Source: Bacteroidota bacterium
Lineage (GTDB): Bacteria > Bacteroidota > Bacteroidia > Chitinophagales > LD1
Direction of reading: 5' to 3'
Assembly: GCA_947478005.1 (NCBI GenBank)
Contig: CANJVG010000003.1
Coordinates: 1 to 64,000, forward strand
Length of the DNA: 64,000 nt
In this document: positions 8,584 through 16,321 of the stretch, in pieces
Layout of the letters: each line of letters opens with the position of its first letter
Numbering within the stretch: position 1 is the stretch's first letter
Notes under the pieces: generated by a model
What the model was told of the DNA's origin: nothing
Databases searched by the model: none
What the model saw: the letters and a program-made list of their open reading frames with translations, nothing else
Made by a program: the position numbers and the translations under genes

Positions 8584-10479
8584 TTATCTTCCCATGTGCA
8601 CCAGTAAGACCGAAACATCTGCAGGAGAAACTCCACTGATGCGGCTTGCCTGACCCAAGGAAGTAGGTTTTATTTTTGCCAGCTTTTGCCTCGCTTCTAT
8701 GCTCAGCGACTTTAGCTTACTGTAATCATAATCGCCTTGTAGCTTTATGTCCTCCAGCTTGCCCATCTTCTGCACCAACTCCAGTTCTTTGTCGATGTAG
8801 GCATCATATTTCATTTCTATTTCGGCCGACTCTATGATATCTTTATCGTGTCCCGAGAGGAAATCATCTGCGGCTTTTACTCCCTTACGGATGATATCCA
8901 TATTAATCTGAGGACGCATCAATACCTTATCAAGCTTTACTTTTTGGTTCAACTCTGCGGTTCCCGCTTCGGTAAGAGTTGCATTTATTTCACTTGGCTC
9001 TACTCCATATTGGGTGAAGAATTCCCTGATTTCCTTCAGCGATTCCCTTTTTCGGTTAACCCGTTCAAGGCGTTCATCATCTGCCAGCCCGATGCTACGA
9101 CCTAGCTCTGTAAGGCGCAAATCGGCATTATCCTGACGAAGCAGAATACGGAACTCTGCCCTACTCGTAAACATTCGATATGGCTCCTCGGTGCCCTTAT
9201 TGGTGAGGTCATCTATCAATACACCTATGTAGGCATCGGAGCGCTTTAGAATAACAGGTTCCAACTCTTTGGCTGAGCGGCTGGCATTTATCCCCGCCAT
9301 TAATCCCTGACAGGCGGCTTCTTCATAACCAGTGGTGCCGTTGATTTGTCCGGCAAAAAACAGGTTCTTTATCAACTTTGTTTCGAGGGTTAAGCCCAAT
9401 TGAGTAGGGGGGAAGTAATCGTATTCAATAGCATAACCGGGACGGAACATCTTCATGTTTTCAAATCCAGCTATTTCCCGAAGGGCTTTGTGCTGAACAT
9501 CCTCTGGTAGGGAGGTAGAAAAACCATTCACATAAATCTCTACCGTATTCCAACCTTCAGGCTCAACAAACAACTGATGTCTTTCTTTATCGGCAAAGCG
9601 GTCAATTTTATCCTCCACGCTTGGGCAATAACGAGGTCCTAACCCCTTTATTCTGCCAGAAAACATTGGGCTTTTATCAAACCCTGTTCTCAAAATATCA
9701 TGCACCTTCTGATTCGTATAGGTGATATGGCAACTCAGTTGCTTTGGCCTTTGGGTTTCGGTCTTGGAGCTTTCTTCAAACGGATTCATTCCCTTCTTAA
9801 AGGAGAACCCAGTTACTTCTTCATCCCCGAACTGTTCTTCCATTTTGGAATAATCCAGGCTTCTTCCATCCAATCTTGGGGGTGTTCCTGTCTTCATTCT
9901 ACCAGCTTCAAAGCCGAGTTCTACCAACTGTTCGGTGATTCCATGGGCGGCCTTCTCCCCAGCACGACCTCCGCCAAAGTTCTTTTCTCCGATATGGATA
10001 AGTCCGTTGAGGAAGGTTCCGTTGGTTAATACCACGGATTTGGAAGGAATCTCTATCCCCATTGAAGTGCGGATTCCGCACACCTTTCCGCCCTTTATCA
10101 ACAGCCCACCAACCATGTCCTGCCAGAAATCAACATTTTTAGTCTCTTCCAACATGTTTCTCCACACACTTGCGAACATCATTCTATCGTTCTGAGTGCG
10201 CGGACTCCACATTGCCGGGCCCTTACTTCGGTTCAACATTCTGAACTGCACCATGCTCTTATCGCTTACAATTCCGGAGTAGCCGCCCATGGCATCTATT
10301 TCCCGAACTATCTGCCCTTTGGCAATTCCACCCATGGCCGGGTTACAACTCATTTGAGCAATGGTCTGCATATTCATGGTAACGAGGAGTACACTACTGC
10401 CCATGTTGGCAGCAGCGGCAGCGGCTTCACAACCGGCATGACCCGCACCAACTACTATTACATCGTATTCCTTAAACAT
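8584..10479 (-). CDS. mnmG: tRNA uridine-5-carboxymethylaminomethyl(34) synthesis enzyme MnmG (GidA)
   Basis: With MnmE it installs the cmnm5 group on wobble uridine of several tRNAs, using FAD, NADH and methylene-THF. The FAD motif VVGAGHAGCEAAAAAANMG is at residues 10-28, GGIAKGQIVREIDAMGG at about 50-66, and the two conserved cysteine blocks and the C-terminal helical domain (SRISGVSPADVSVLLVHMG) are intact. Length of 631 aa is normal. It heads a run of five close genes on the minus strand. Two parS-like sites lie 58 and 130 bp upstream. In many bacteria gidA is near the origin, consistent with the candidate oriC 18 kb away. Confidence 0.96.
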   Translation of the reverse strand: MFKEYDVIVVGAGHAGCEAAAAAANMGSSVLLVTMNMQTIAQMSCNPAMGGIAKGQIVREIDAMGGYSGIVSDKSMVQFRMLNRSKGPAMWSPRTQNDRMMFASVWRNMLEETKNVDFWQDMVGGLLIKGGKVCGIRTSMGIEIPSKSVVLTNGTFLNGLIHIGEKNFGGGRAGEKAAHGITEQLVELGFEAGRMKTGTPPRLDGRSLDYSKMEEQFGDEEVTGFSFKKGMNPFEESSKTETQRPKQLSCHITYTNQKVHDILRTGFDKSPMFSGRIKGLGPRYCPSVEDKIDRFADKERHQLFVEPEGWNTVEIYVNGFSTSLPEDVQHKALREIAGFENMKMFRPGYAIEYDYFPPTQLGLTLETKLIKNLFFAGQINGTTGYEEAACQGLMAGINASRSAKELEPVILKRSDAYIGVLIDDLTNKGTEEPYRMFTSRAEFRILLRQDNADLRLTELGRSIGLADDERLERVNRKRESLKEIREFFTQYGVEPSEINATLTEAGTAELNQKVKLDKVLMRPQINMDIIRKGVKAADDFLSGHDKDIIESAEIEMKYDAYIDKELELVQKMGKLEDIKLQGDYDYSKLKSLSIEARQKLAKIKPTSLGQASRISGVSPADVSVLLVHMGR

Positions 10480-10483
10480 GCTG

Positions 10484-10491
10484 CAAATATA
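10484..10491 (-). promoter_or_regulatory. possible -7 box (TATATTTG) of mnmG
   Basis: On the minus strand the sequence reads TATATTTG, an exact match to the Bacteroidota TAnnTTTG box, only 4 bp before the mnmG ATG. Transcription from it would give a leaderless or nearly leaderless mRNA. No clear -33 TTTG is seen at the usual distance, so the call is tentative. Confidence 0.35.
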
Positions 10492-10536
10492 TAGATTAGT
10501 GATTAGTAGGATAGTGGCCCTCTCTCCATCCGAATT

Positions 10537-10550
10537 GTGCCACGTGGAAC
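10537..10550. promoter_or_regulatory. parS-like site 1
   Basis: GTGCCACGTGGAAC differs at one base from a perfect palindrome (GTTCCACGTGGAAC) of the ParB-binding parS type (general consensus TGTTYCACGTGRAACA). It lies in the intergenic region upstream of mnmG. An identical 14-mer occurs 72 bp away. Confidence 0.6.
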
Positions 10551-10608
10551 TGGGTTTCGTTTGTCGTCTTTCGTCTTTGGTTAATCGTTCAACAGCCCCT
10601 TCAATAAT

Positions 10609-10622
10609 GTGCCACGTGGAAC
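10609..10622. promoter_or_regulatory. parS-like site 2
   Basis: An identical copy of GTGCCACGTGGAAC, in the same orientation as site 1 and 72 bp from it, also followed by T. Two identical 14-mers in one 250-bp intergenic region upstream of gidA/mnmG are hard to explain by chance. Confidence 0.6.
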
Positions 10623-10729
10623 TAAGTTGTTTCTTTTACCTTACGGGCTCCCTATTTGTTTAGATCATAGTCCCAAGAAGTCATCATTGAGTCGATTTCC
10701 ATTTTAAAGCACAAATAATTGACAATCAG

Positions 10730-11233
10730 CTATTTAGGCCCATTATTTACTTGTTTTGTCTTCTCCCTTTCATATTTCGCCAGCCAAACGTCTTCCATCT
10801 TCCGCATTTCGGCCTGCTGGGGCTTTGTTTTGTCTTTATATCCTAGCAAATGAAGAACCCCGTGGAATATGACACGGTGTAATTCGTCCATAAATTCTGA
10901 TTGACCGGGAAAGTCATTCGCTTTGGGCTTTGGGCTTTTAACTTTGAACTTCGCTGCGTTCTCCTTCACCCGGTCGATGCTTATGTAAATTTCAGCTTCC
11001 AACTCTTCCTCCGTTTGCACAAGGGGAAAGGTAATGATGTCGGTATAGTAATCGTGGTTGAGAAATTTTTTGTTGATGTCGAGCAGGTATTCATCAGAGC
11101 AGAAAATGAAGGAGAGGGAGACGATTTGATGATTTGACGATTCGGTGATTTGATGATTAATGAACCTGCGCAACGTCACCCGGTTTGGTAAGCTGAATTT
11201 TATATCGGCATTATGGAAGCTAATAGACATCAT
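10730..11233 (-). CDS. ybeY: rRNA maturation RNase YbeY
   Basis: This metal-dependent endoribonuclease acts in 16S rRNA 3'-end maturation and ribosome quality control. The metal motif HGVLHLLGYKDKT is at about residues 124-136; the third ligand position is Asp instead of His. IFCSDEYLLDINKKFLNHDY and TDIITFPL are the usual central blocks. An oddity is residues about 26-40 (NHQITESSNHQIVS), encoded by simple repeat DNA of ATCATCAAATC words, which replaces the normally helical, non-repetitive segment with about the same length. On the minus strand a TATTTTTG box (11259-11266) lies 26 bp before the start. Confidence 0.88.
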   Translation of the reverse strand: MMSISFHNADIKFSLPNRVTLRRFINHQITESSNHQIVSLSFIFCSDEYLLDINKKFLNHDYYTDIITFPLVQTEEELEAEIYISIDRVKENAAKFKVKSPKPKANDFPGQSEFMDELHRVIFHGVLHLLGYKDKTKPQQAEMRKMEDVWLAKYEREKTKQVNNGPK

Positions 11234-11332
11234 ATTGATCTAGACCTGCTTTTCTTTTCAAAAATATTATTTCCTTCTGATTCTCTTGTTTGTACGGGGA
11301 TGACAAAATTAACATTGCCAGGAATTTGCTTC

Positions 11333-11340
11333 TATATTTG
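11333..11340 (+). promoter_or_regulatory. -7 box (TATATTTG) of the T9SS cargo gene
   Basis: TATATTTG matches the Bacteroidota -7 consensus TAnnTTTG exactly and lies 39 bp before the ATG at 11380. An upstream TTG at 11315-11317 is closer than the ideal spacing, so the -33 element is weak. Confidence 0.5.
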
Positions 11341-11379
11341 ATGGTTCAATTTTAAACGAACCAAATAAAACAAGTAGTT

Positions 11380-14160
11380 ATGAATAGAATGTACTCTATT
11401 ATTCTCGCTTTATGTGTTTTGCTAAGTGCCGGCAGAATGAGCGCACAAGAAATTACAAAAACAGAAATACCGGTTAGCGCAGTGAAGATTGTGAACCTAC
11501 AGGAGCGGGCAAATTATGAACTTGCCCATCCACGCGCAAAGCACAAGCGTTTCGTGGAACAAGGAGAGGATCGTGAAAAAGAATTTCGTTTTATTCCAAA
11601 ACCCGTGGGGGCTGATGCCATTCATTTTGATTTGCCGGCACCAGAACATCAGCATCGCGCTGTTGTAAATTCTCCTGCTCCTTCAATTTCATTTAACGGT
11701 ACCCAGGATAACGGCACATTAATTCCTCCTGATATTAGAGGAGCTGTTGGTCCGGGCCATGTTATGGAAACAACGAATCAGGAATTTAAGATTTACACCA
11801 AAGCAGGCTCATTAGTAAGTACGGTATCCATAACCACGTTTTTTGCTTCCACAGGAGGTAGCGGATACTTTGATCCGCATTTATTATATGATGCAACCAA
11901 CGGCCGTTGGTTAGTTTGCATTGATGGAAATGTCTCTAACGGTCACGGTGGTATGTTTGTAGGAGTTTCACAAACAAGCGACCCTACCGGAAGCTGGTAT
12001 GTTTACTCTTTTGATGGAATTGGTAATTCAACCGATTTTCTTGATTACCCCTTAATGGGATACAACACAAATTGGGTAGTAATTACAGGCAACGACTTTT
12101 TGGCTTCCGGTGCTGTAACCGGAAAAATTTATGTGATGAACCGAGCATCTATGTACAGCGGAAGCCTGGGAACCGTTTCAAGCTTTACGGATGCCAACGT
12201 TTTCTCTTTAGCCCCTGCTCAGACTTATGATGCTTCACAAACTACATTGTACATGGTGGAAGATTGGAATGGTAATTCGGGTGGAAGTGGTTTTGTAAGA
12301 ATTGGAAGTATTACGGGAACCGCGAGCGCACCAGTTTACAATTCAGGAACAACAATTGGGGTAAGCCAACCATGGAGCGAAACTTCGGTAACAGCTCCTC
12401 AATCGGGAAGTACCAATAAAATTGAGTCAGGCGATACACGCATTGGCAATGCTGTTTACATTAATGGCTCATTGTGGTTCTGTCAAACAGTTTTTCTTCC
12501 AGCTACTTCTCCAACACGTGATGCCGTTCAGTGGTGGCAAGTAAATCCTGCAACACAAACGGTGCAACAATTTGGCCGGGTAGATGGCGGTTCCTCTACC
12601 GGAACATTTTATTTCTATCCAAGTATAGCAGTTAACAGCAGCGGTGATATGATGCTTGGTCATTGTCAATCGTCTAACTCTACTTTTGCCGGAGCTTCTT
12701 ACTCAACCCGTGCAGCAGCAGATGCAGTTAACACAACCCAAACTCCTTATCTATACAAAGCCGGATTAGCAAGTTACTATAAAACCTTTAGCGGCACGCG
12801 TAACCGCTGGGGTGACTACACCGGTGCTGCGGTTGACCCTTCTGACAATTCTTTTTGGAACGTGAGTGAGTGGGCAAACACGAGTAACAAGTGGGGAACC
12901 ATAATTGCACGCGTAGCATTAACACCCGTTGTGCCTTGCACTGCTGTTACAGGTTTAACGACTTCCGCTGTTGCCAACAATTCCGCTACCTTTAACTGGA
13001 CCGCATCGAGTGGAGCAGTAAGCTACAATGTACAGTACCGAGCAGTTGGTGCTGCATCTTGGACTTCGGCTAATACAACGTCCACTTCCTATTCTGTTCT
13101 CGCCTTAACCGCTGGTAACAACTACGAGTGGCAGGTACAAACTGTATGCAGCACTGGAACTTCAGCTTATACTGCTTCTGCGACCTTTACCACAACCGGA
13201 GTAGCGCCTTGCAACACACCGGCTTCTTTAAGTACTTCGGCCATTACCACCACCACAGCCACTTTTACATGGGGAGCTGTTACCGGTGCAGTAAGCTACG
13301 CTGTTAGATATAGAATTGTTGGTGCCGCCACGTGGAACTCGGGAACATCCACTACTACTTCTTATAGCGCTACCGGCCTAACCGCCACCAGCAATTATGA
13401 ATGGCAGGTTTCTACGGTTTGTTCAGCAAGCTCTTCGGCCTTCAGCAGTTCAGCTACTTTTGCTACCGCTACTCCATCTACCTGCAGCGATGTTTATGAG
13501 TCGAACAATTCTTCGGGAACAGCCAAGACAGCACCGCTCAATGCTAACTTCAACGGTTTTATTACACCAAGCACCGATGTTGACTGGTTTAAGTTCACCA
13601 CCGTTTCGCCTAACATAAAAGTGAAAGTTGACTTGACTACTTTGCCGGCAGATTATGACGTTAAATTGTATTCCTCAAACGCCAGCACGCAGTTGGGTAT
13701 TTCACAAAATGGCGGTACCACCAGCGAACAGATTAAATACAACGCCACAGGCACAGGCACCTATTATGTTAAGGTTTACGGCTATGGCGGTGCTACCAGC
13801 GCTTCTCTCTGCTATACTCTGCGCGTTTCTGTTGGTTCAACCGCTTGGGCACCTGAATATGCTACAGATGTAATTGCCAACGATAAGCCGGATATCATAG
13901 AAGCAGAACCGGTCATGAAGGTTTTCCCTAACCCGGCCAAGGATAAAGTAACCGTGGAGTTTTTGAGCGATGTAAAGGCCAATGTGCGGCTGAACATTTA
14001 TAACCTCAGCGGAGAAAAAGTATTGGGCAGCGAAGCCAATGCTGAAGAGGGGTTGAACACACAAACTTTGAACACCAACACACTTAGCAGTGGTGTTTAT
14101 ATTTTTGAAGTATATACCAATGGTGAAGCACAGCGCCAAAAGTTTACTATAGCCAAATAG
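11380..14160 (+). CDS. secreted multidomain protein with FN3 repeats and T9SS sorting tail
   Basis: A signal peptide (about residues 1-22) precedes a large beta-rich region (about 110-510) with motifs such as YFDPHLLYDATNGRWLVC that resemble a propeller-like secreted domain. Two fibronectin type III domains follow (about 519-605 and 610-697) and look like a recent duplication, each starting with PC and sharing ATFxW and YEWQV. A pre-peptidase C-terminal-like domain (about 702-815, CSDVYESNN to LCYTLRVSVG) comes next. The end is a type A T9SS sorting domain (about 846-926, VFPNPAKDKVTVEF to SGVYIFEVYTNGEAQRQKF). It is therefore exported and attached to the surface or released through the SprA-containing T9SS, encoded 25 kb away. 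Substrate or adhesive target is unknown. Confidence 0.88.
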   Translation: MNRMYSIILALCVLLSAGRMSAQEITKTEIPVSAVKIVNLQERANYELAHPRAKHKRFVEQGEDREKEFRFIPKPVGADAIHFDLPAPEHQHRAVVNSPAPSISFNGTQDNGTLIPPDIRGAVGPGHVMETTNQEFKIYTKAGSLVSTVSITTFFASTGGSGYFDPHLLYDATNGRWLVCIDGNVSNGHGGMFVGVSQTSDPTGSWYVYSFDGIGNSTDFLDYPLMGYNTNWVVITGNDFLASGAVTGKIYVMNRASMYSGSLGTVSSFTDANVFSLAPAQTYDASQTTLYMVEDWNGNSGGSGFVRIGSITGTASAPVYNSGTTIGVSQPWSETSVTAPQSGSTNKIESGDTRIGNAVYINGSLWFCQTVFLPATSPTRDAVQWWQVNPATQTVQQFGRVDGGSSTGTFYFYPSIAVNSSGDMMLGHCQSSNSTFAGASYSTRAAADAVNTTQTPYLYKAGLASYYKTFSGTRNRWGDYTGAAVDPSDNSFWNVSEWANTSNKWGTIIARVALTPVVPCTAVTGLTTSAVANNSATFNWTASSGAVSYNVQYRAVGAASWTSANTTSTSYSVLALTAGNNYEWQVQTVCSTGTSAYTASATFTTTGVAPCNTPASLSTSAITTTTATFTWGAVTGAVSYAVRYRIVGAATWNSGTSTTTSYSATGLTATSNYEWQVSTVCSASSSAFSSSATFATATPSTCSDVYESNNSSGTAKTAPLNANFNGFITPSTDVDWFKFTTVSPNIKVKVDLTTLPADYDVKLYSSNASTQLGISQNGGTTSEQIKYNATGTGTYYVKVYGYGGATSASLCYTLRVSVGSTAWAPEYATDVIANDKPDIIEAEPVMKVFPNPAKDKVTVEFLSDVKANVRLNIYNLSGEKVLGSEANAEEGLNTQTLNTNTLSSGVYIFEVYTNGEAQRQKFTIAK
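13327..13338. promoter_or_regulatory. parS-like site 3 (inside a CDS)
   Basis: GCCACGTGGAAC, identical over 12 bases to the two sites upstream of mnmG and also followed by T. It is inside the second FN3 domain of the T9SS cargo gene and encodes Ala-Thr-Trp-Asn; the equivalent place in the first FN3 repeat reads Ala-Ser-Trp-Thr, so coding constraint alone does not demand it. Confidence 0.4.
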
Positions 14161-14177
14161 AGCTCTCTTCATTAAAC

Positions 14178-14217
14178 ACAGAAGCCGCTTCCTCAACAAG
14201 GAGCGGCTTCTGTTTTT
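14178..14217 (+). terminator. intrinsic terminator of the T9SS cargo gene
   Basis: A perfect 12-bp stem (ACAGAAGCCGCT at 14178-14189 with AGCGGCTTCTGT at 14202-14213) is followed by TTTTTA. It starts 17 bp after the stop codon. Confidence 0.92.
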
Positions 14218-14235
14218 ATATCGAAATGGAATTAC

Positions 14236-14320
14236 AAAAAAAATGGCCGTCCACACACCCTATGAACGGCCAAGGGACACACCCTTAAAAAAACGGTAAA
14301 CAGACACCACTCTGTTTACA
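14236..14320 (-). ncRNA. candidate small RNA (~85 nt) with own promoter and terminator
   Basis: On the minus strand a consensus promoter ends at about 14326, and transcription would start near 14320. The transcript would fold into a 5' hairpin (arms 14296-14303 and 14312-14319, GTAAACAG/CTGTTTAC), a small AAGGG/CCCTT hairpin (14272-14286) and a 3' stem TGGCCGT/ACGGCCA (14244-14250 with 14266-14272) followed by eight U (14236-14243), an ideal intrinsic terminator. No start codon with a reasonable frame is present. The word AGGGTGTGT occurs twice in the predicted RNA, once in each of the two 3' loops. I do not recognise it as 6S, SRP, RNase P or tmRNA. Confidence 0.65.
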
Positions 14321-14325
14321 TGATG

Positions 14326-14357
14326 CAAATATAGGGTAGCAGAACATTTAAATACAA
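14326..14357 (-). promoter_or_regulatory. promoter of the candidate small RNA
   Basis: On the minus strand the -7 box reads TATATTTG (14326-14333) and a TTG (14355-14357) lies 21 bp upstream, the spacing expected for the Bacteroidota primary sigma factor. The first hairpin of the candidate RNA begins about 7 bp downstream of the -7 box. Confidence 0.65.
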
Positions 14358-14597
14358 TGACTTTGGTCAGTTTAGGAAATTTTTGCAGTGGCCGTTGTTT
14401 ATAATGGGTCGCACCCCTGCTATAAGAAACAAATAGGCATAAGGAAACCAACATAGAGTAGAGCCACCATTAAAATTTCCCTCCCACAACTTTAATGCCG
14501 TTTTTTTTGCATGCCCGCTAATCATGTGCAAAATTTCTACCCTCCGAAATTTTAGCTAAAAATACATGCTCTCTACTTTTCATAAAAATAATCTTTT

Positions 14598-14807
14598 ATG
14601 AAAAAACCAGCATTCACTTCGCTAAGGAGAGACACGCTTCAGCTTTTTGCCAAAGACAATTCAGTTGAAACTATTGCTGCTCACTACGGCAAGACCAAAA
14701 AGGCCATTTACAAGCGAATGGAAAAAGTGCACCAACATTTTGGGTGTACCAACTCCCTTACTGCCTACCGGTTGGCGCTACTGAGCAACAAGATGGAGTT
14801 GAAGTAA
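14598..14807 (+). CDS. small LuxR/GerE-like helix-turn-helix protein
   Basis: The 69-residue product is basic and contains SVETIAAHYGKTKKAIYKRM (about residues 22-41), the pattern of a sigma-region-4/GerE-type helix-turn-helix, followed by a short helix and SLTAYRLALL. There is no receiver or ligand-binding domain. It begins with ATG at 14598 and is the only gene between the candidate small RNA and array 2. A role as a stand-alone DNA-binding protein is inferred; its target is unknown. Its closeness to the repeat array makes the array an obvious, but unproven, candidate. Confidence 0.65.
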   Translation: MKKPAFTSLRRDTLQLFAKDNSVETIAAHYGKTKKAIYKRMEKVHQHFGCTNSLTAYRLALLSNKMELK

Positions 14808-14889
14808 GTTGCGCGGCTTCTTCTTGATGGAGCTACAGCGCTGCGCCTTTTCGGGGTAGTAATTTTACCCCTCGGAGAAGTCATGCCCC

Positions 14890-15250
14890 ATTCCGAGATT
14901 TGCCGACAGTTCTTTGTAACCATGATTTGGATTTCTGAAAGCCATTGTCGCTGTTCTGATAAGCCCTGTCGGCTTTCCGAAATGCGCTGTCGCACTTCCG
15001 ATGGGGCCGTACACCGGTGTACGGGCTTGTCAGAATGGTGTACGCCACTTATCAGAGTCGTGTACGGGGGCATCGGAAAGGTGTACGCGGGCATCGGAAA
15101 GGTGTACGCGGGCATCAGAACGGTGTACGCGGGCAGAAGATTGATGTACGCGACTCATCAGAACGGTGTACAGGGGTATGGGAACGATGCAGAGGCTTAT
15201 CGGAAATGCGAATTTGTTTGTCAGAACGATGTACGGGGGCAGAAGAAGAG
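14890..15250. repeat. 21-bp periodic degenerate repeat array 2
   Basis: The core word TGTACG or a close variant begins at 15018, 15039, 15061, 15082, 15103, 15124, 15145, 15167, 15188, about 15209 and 15230. Each unit also has GCATCRGAA. The first part is a related sub-array with TTCYGA at 14933, 14954, 14975 and 14996 in a shifted phase, and weaker units extend back to about 14890. Because 21 is a multiple of three, several frames stay open here on both strands (for example 14883-15257 plus and 14765-15115 minus) and give heptapeptide repeats; none looks like a real protein. The array ends about 55 bp before the 313-residue orphan gene. Confidence 0.75.
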
Positions 15251-15308
15251 CGAATGAGAGTAGAAAAACAATTTTTAAAACTTTTTATAAAACAAAACCA
15301 ACAAAACA

Positions 15309-16250
15309 ATGGCACGTGATTATTCAAGTACCGATGAGTACATGGTAGAACGCAGCGAAACGCTGCAAGGATTATTTAGTGACGCAGGAAACCTTCCTGA
15401 CTTTACTGCTTTTGACCCTAATCTGGATGCCGCTTTTGCAGCCCAATGGCAAACGGCTATAGATGCGGCTGTGGCAACAGTGAGTGGCGAAACGGTAGAT
15501 GACCAGGTGGTTCAGCTAACACAGATAGTGGATGGTGCTATGAAGAACTGCAGGAAGAAATATATTGAAGTGAAATATTTTTTCAATCTGGCGTTTCCGG
15601 GCAATGTGGGTATTATGAAAGAAATGGGGTTGGATGATTATGTAACGGCACGCAACCGGCAAATGCGCATGGTTTTCTTTACCGAAAACCTGCACGCTGC
15701 TGCTGAAAAAAATAAAGTTGCGTTGATAGCCGCAGGTTATTCGCAGCTTCGGATTGATGAAATAGAAACTTTCAGAGCGGCTTTACAAACCGCGAACAAA
15801 AACCAAAACAAATTTTTGAAAGGAAGGCCAGTGTTGACGCAGGAGCGGGAGAAAATTTTCAATACCTGCTTTGGCTTTACGAATAGAGTTTGTGATGCCG
15901 CGCTTTCGGTCTATTATGATGATGATGTGAAGGGTGGTTTGTTTGTGTTTGAACCTTCGGGCGGCAACAACAGTGAGTTTTTTGATGGTTTGATAGGAAT
16001 GGGTGTAGAAAAACACGTGGATGATTTTACTTACAATGTAAACATCAAATTCATATTGACCAACACAGGAACTAACCCTCTTGAATTTCAACTCAAGGAA
16101 GCAGGCGTATTTGTGGGAAACATAGTAATGGTAGCTCCGGGTGCAACGGTTGAAAAAATGGCTACTGATTTTTTCACTTCGGGCGATAGTATATGGGTGC
16201 GCAACCCCGGCCCTGGCGATGGAAGCTATGAAATAGAAGAAACTACTTGA
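15309..16250 (+). CDS. orphan protein of 313 residues, function unknown
   Basis: I do not recognise a family. The N-terminal two thirds (1-205) is mostly alpha-helical, with FDPNLDAAFAAQWQTAIDAA, KNCRKKYIEVKYFFNLAFPG and many Arg/Lys/Gln residues. The C-terminal third (about 215-305) is beta-rich, with VNIKFILTNTGTNPLEF and the turn NPGPGDGSYEIEE, like a small beta-sandwich. There is no signal peptide, membrane segment or known catalytic motif. The gene starts with ATG at 15309 just after array 2, and a strong terminator follows. The association with the array may be functional or accidental. Confidence 0.75.
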   Translation: MARDYSSTDEYMVERSETLQGLFSDAGNLPDFTAFDPNLDAAFAAQWQTAIDAAVATVSGETVDDQVVQLTQIVDGAMKNCRKKYIEVKYFFNLAFPGNVGIMKEMGLDDYVTARNRQMRMVFFTENLHAAAEKNKVALIAAGYSQLRIDEIETFRAALQTANKNQNKFLKGRPVLTQEREKIFNTCFGFTNRVCDAALSVYYDDDVKGGLFVFEPSGGNNSEFFDGLIGMGVEKHVDDFTYNVNIKFILTNTGTNPLEFQLKEAGVFVGNIVMVAPGATVEKMATDFFTSGDSIWVRNPGPGDGSYEIEETT

Positions 16251-16273
16251 AGGACACGGTAGTGGTTGAAATA

Positions 16274-16310
16274 AAAACGGGGTAGCAGATGAACTGCTAT
16301 CCCGTTTTTT
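16274..16310. terminator. bidirectional intrinsic terminator between convergent genes
   Basis: A long stem (AAAACGGGGTAGCAG at 16274-16288 with CTGCTATCCCGTTTT at 16294-16308, one G-T pair) has a 5-nt loop and T-runs on both strands. It serves the 313-residue orphan gene and the convergent cyclic-nucleotide-binding gene. Confidence 0.92.
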
Positions 16311-16321
16311 ATAGTAGATAC

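Noticed and set aside
10730-11233. YbeY as an inactive enzyme because the third metal His is Asp
   Set aside because: Asp can bind the metal, the rest of the motif is intact, and I believe this substitution is common in Bacteroidota YbeY.
14380-14400. Cobalamin-riboswitch-like GCCACTG word on the minus strand
   Set aside because: Only the short box is present; no further conserved elements or suitably placed gene are seen.
14890-15250. CRISPR array
   Set aside because: Units are only 21 bp, degenerate and contiguous, with no unique spacers of constant length between identical repeats, and no cas genes are near.
14765-15319. Protein-coding frames through array 2 on both strands
   Set aside because: Several frames are open at once because the repeat length is a multiple of three; all give low-complexity heptapeptides and none has a conserved-looking product.
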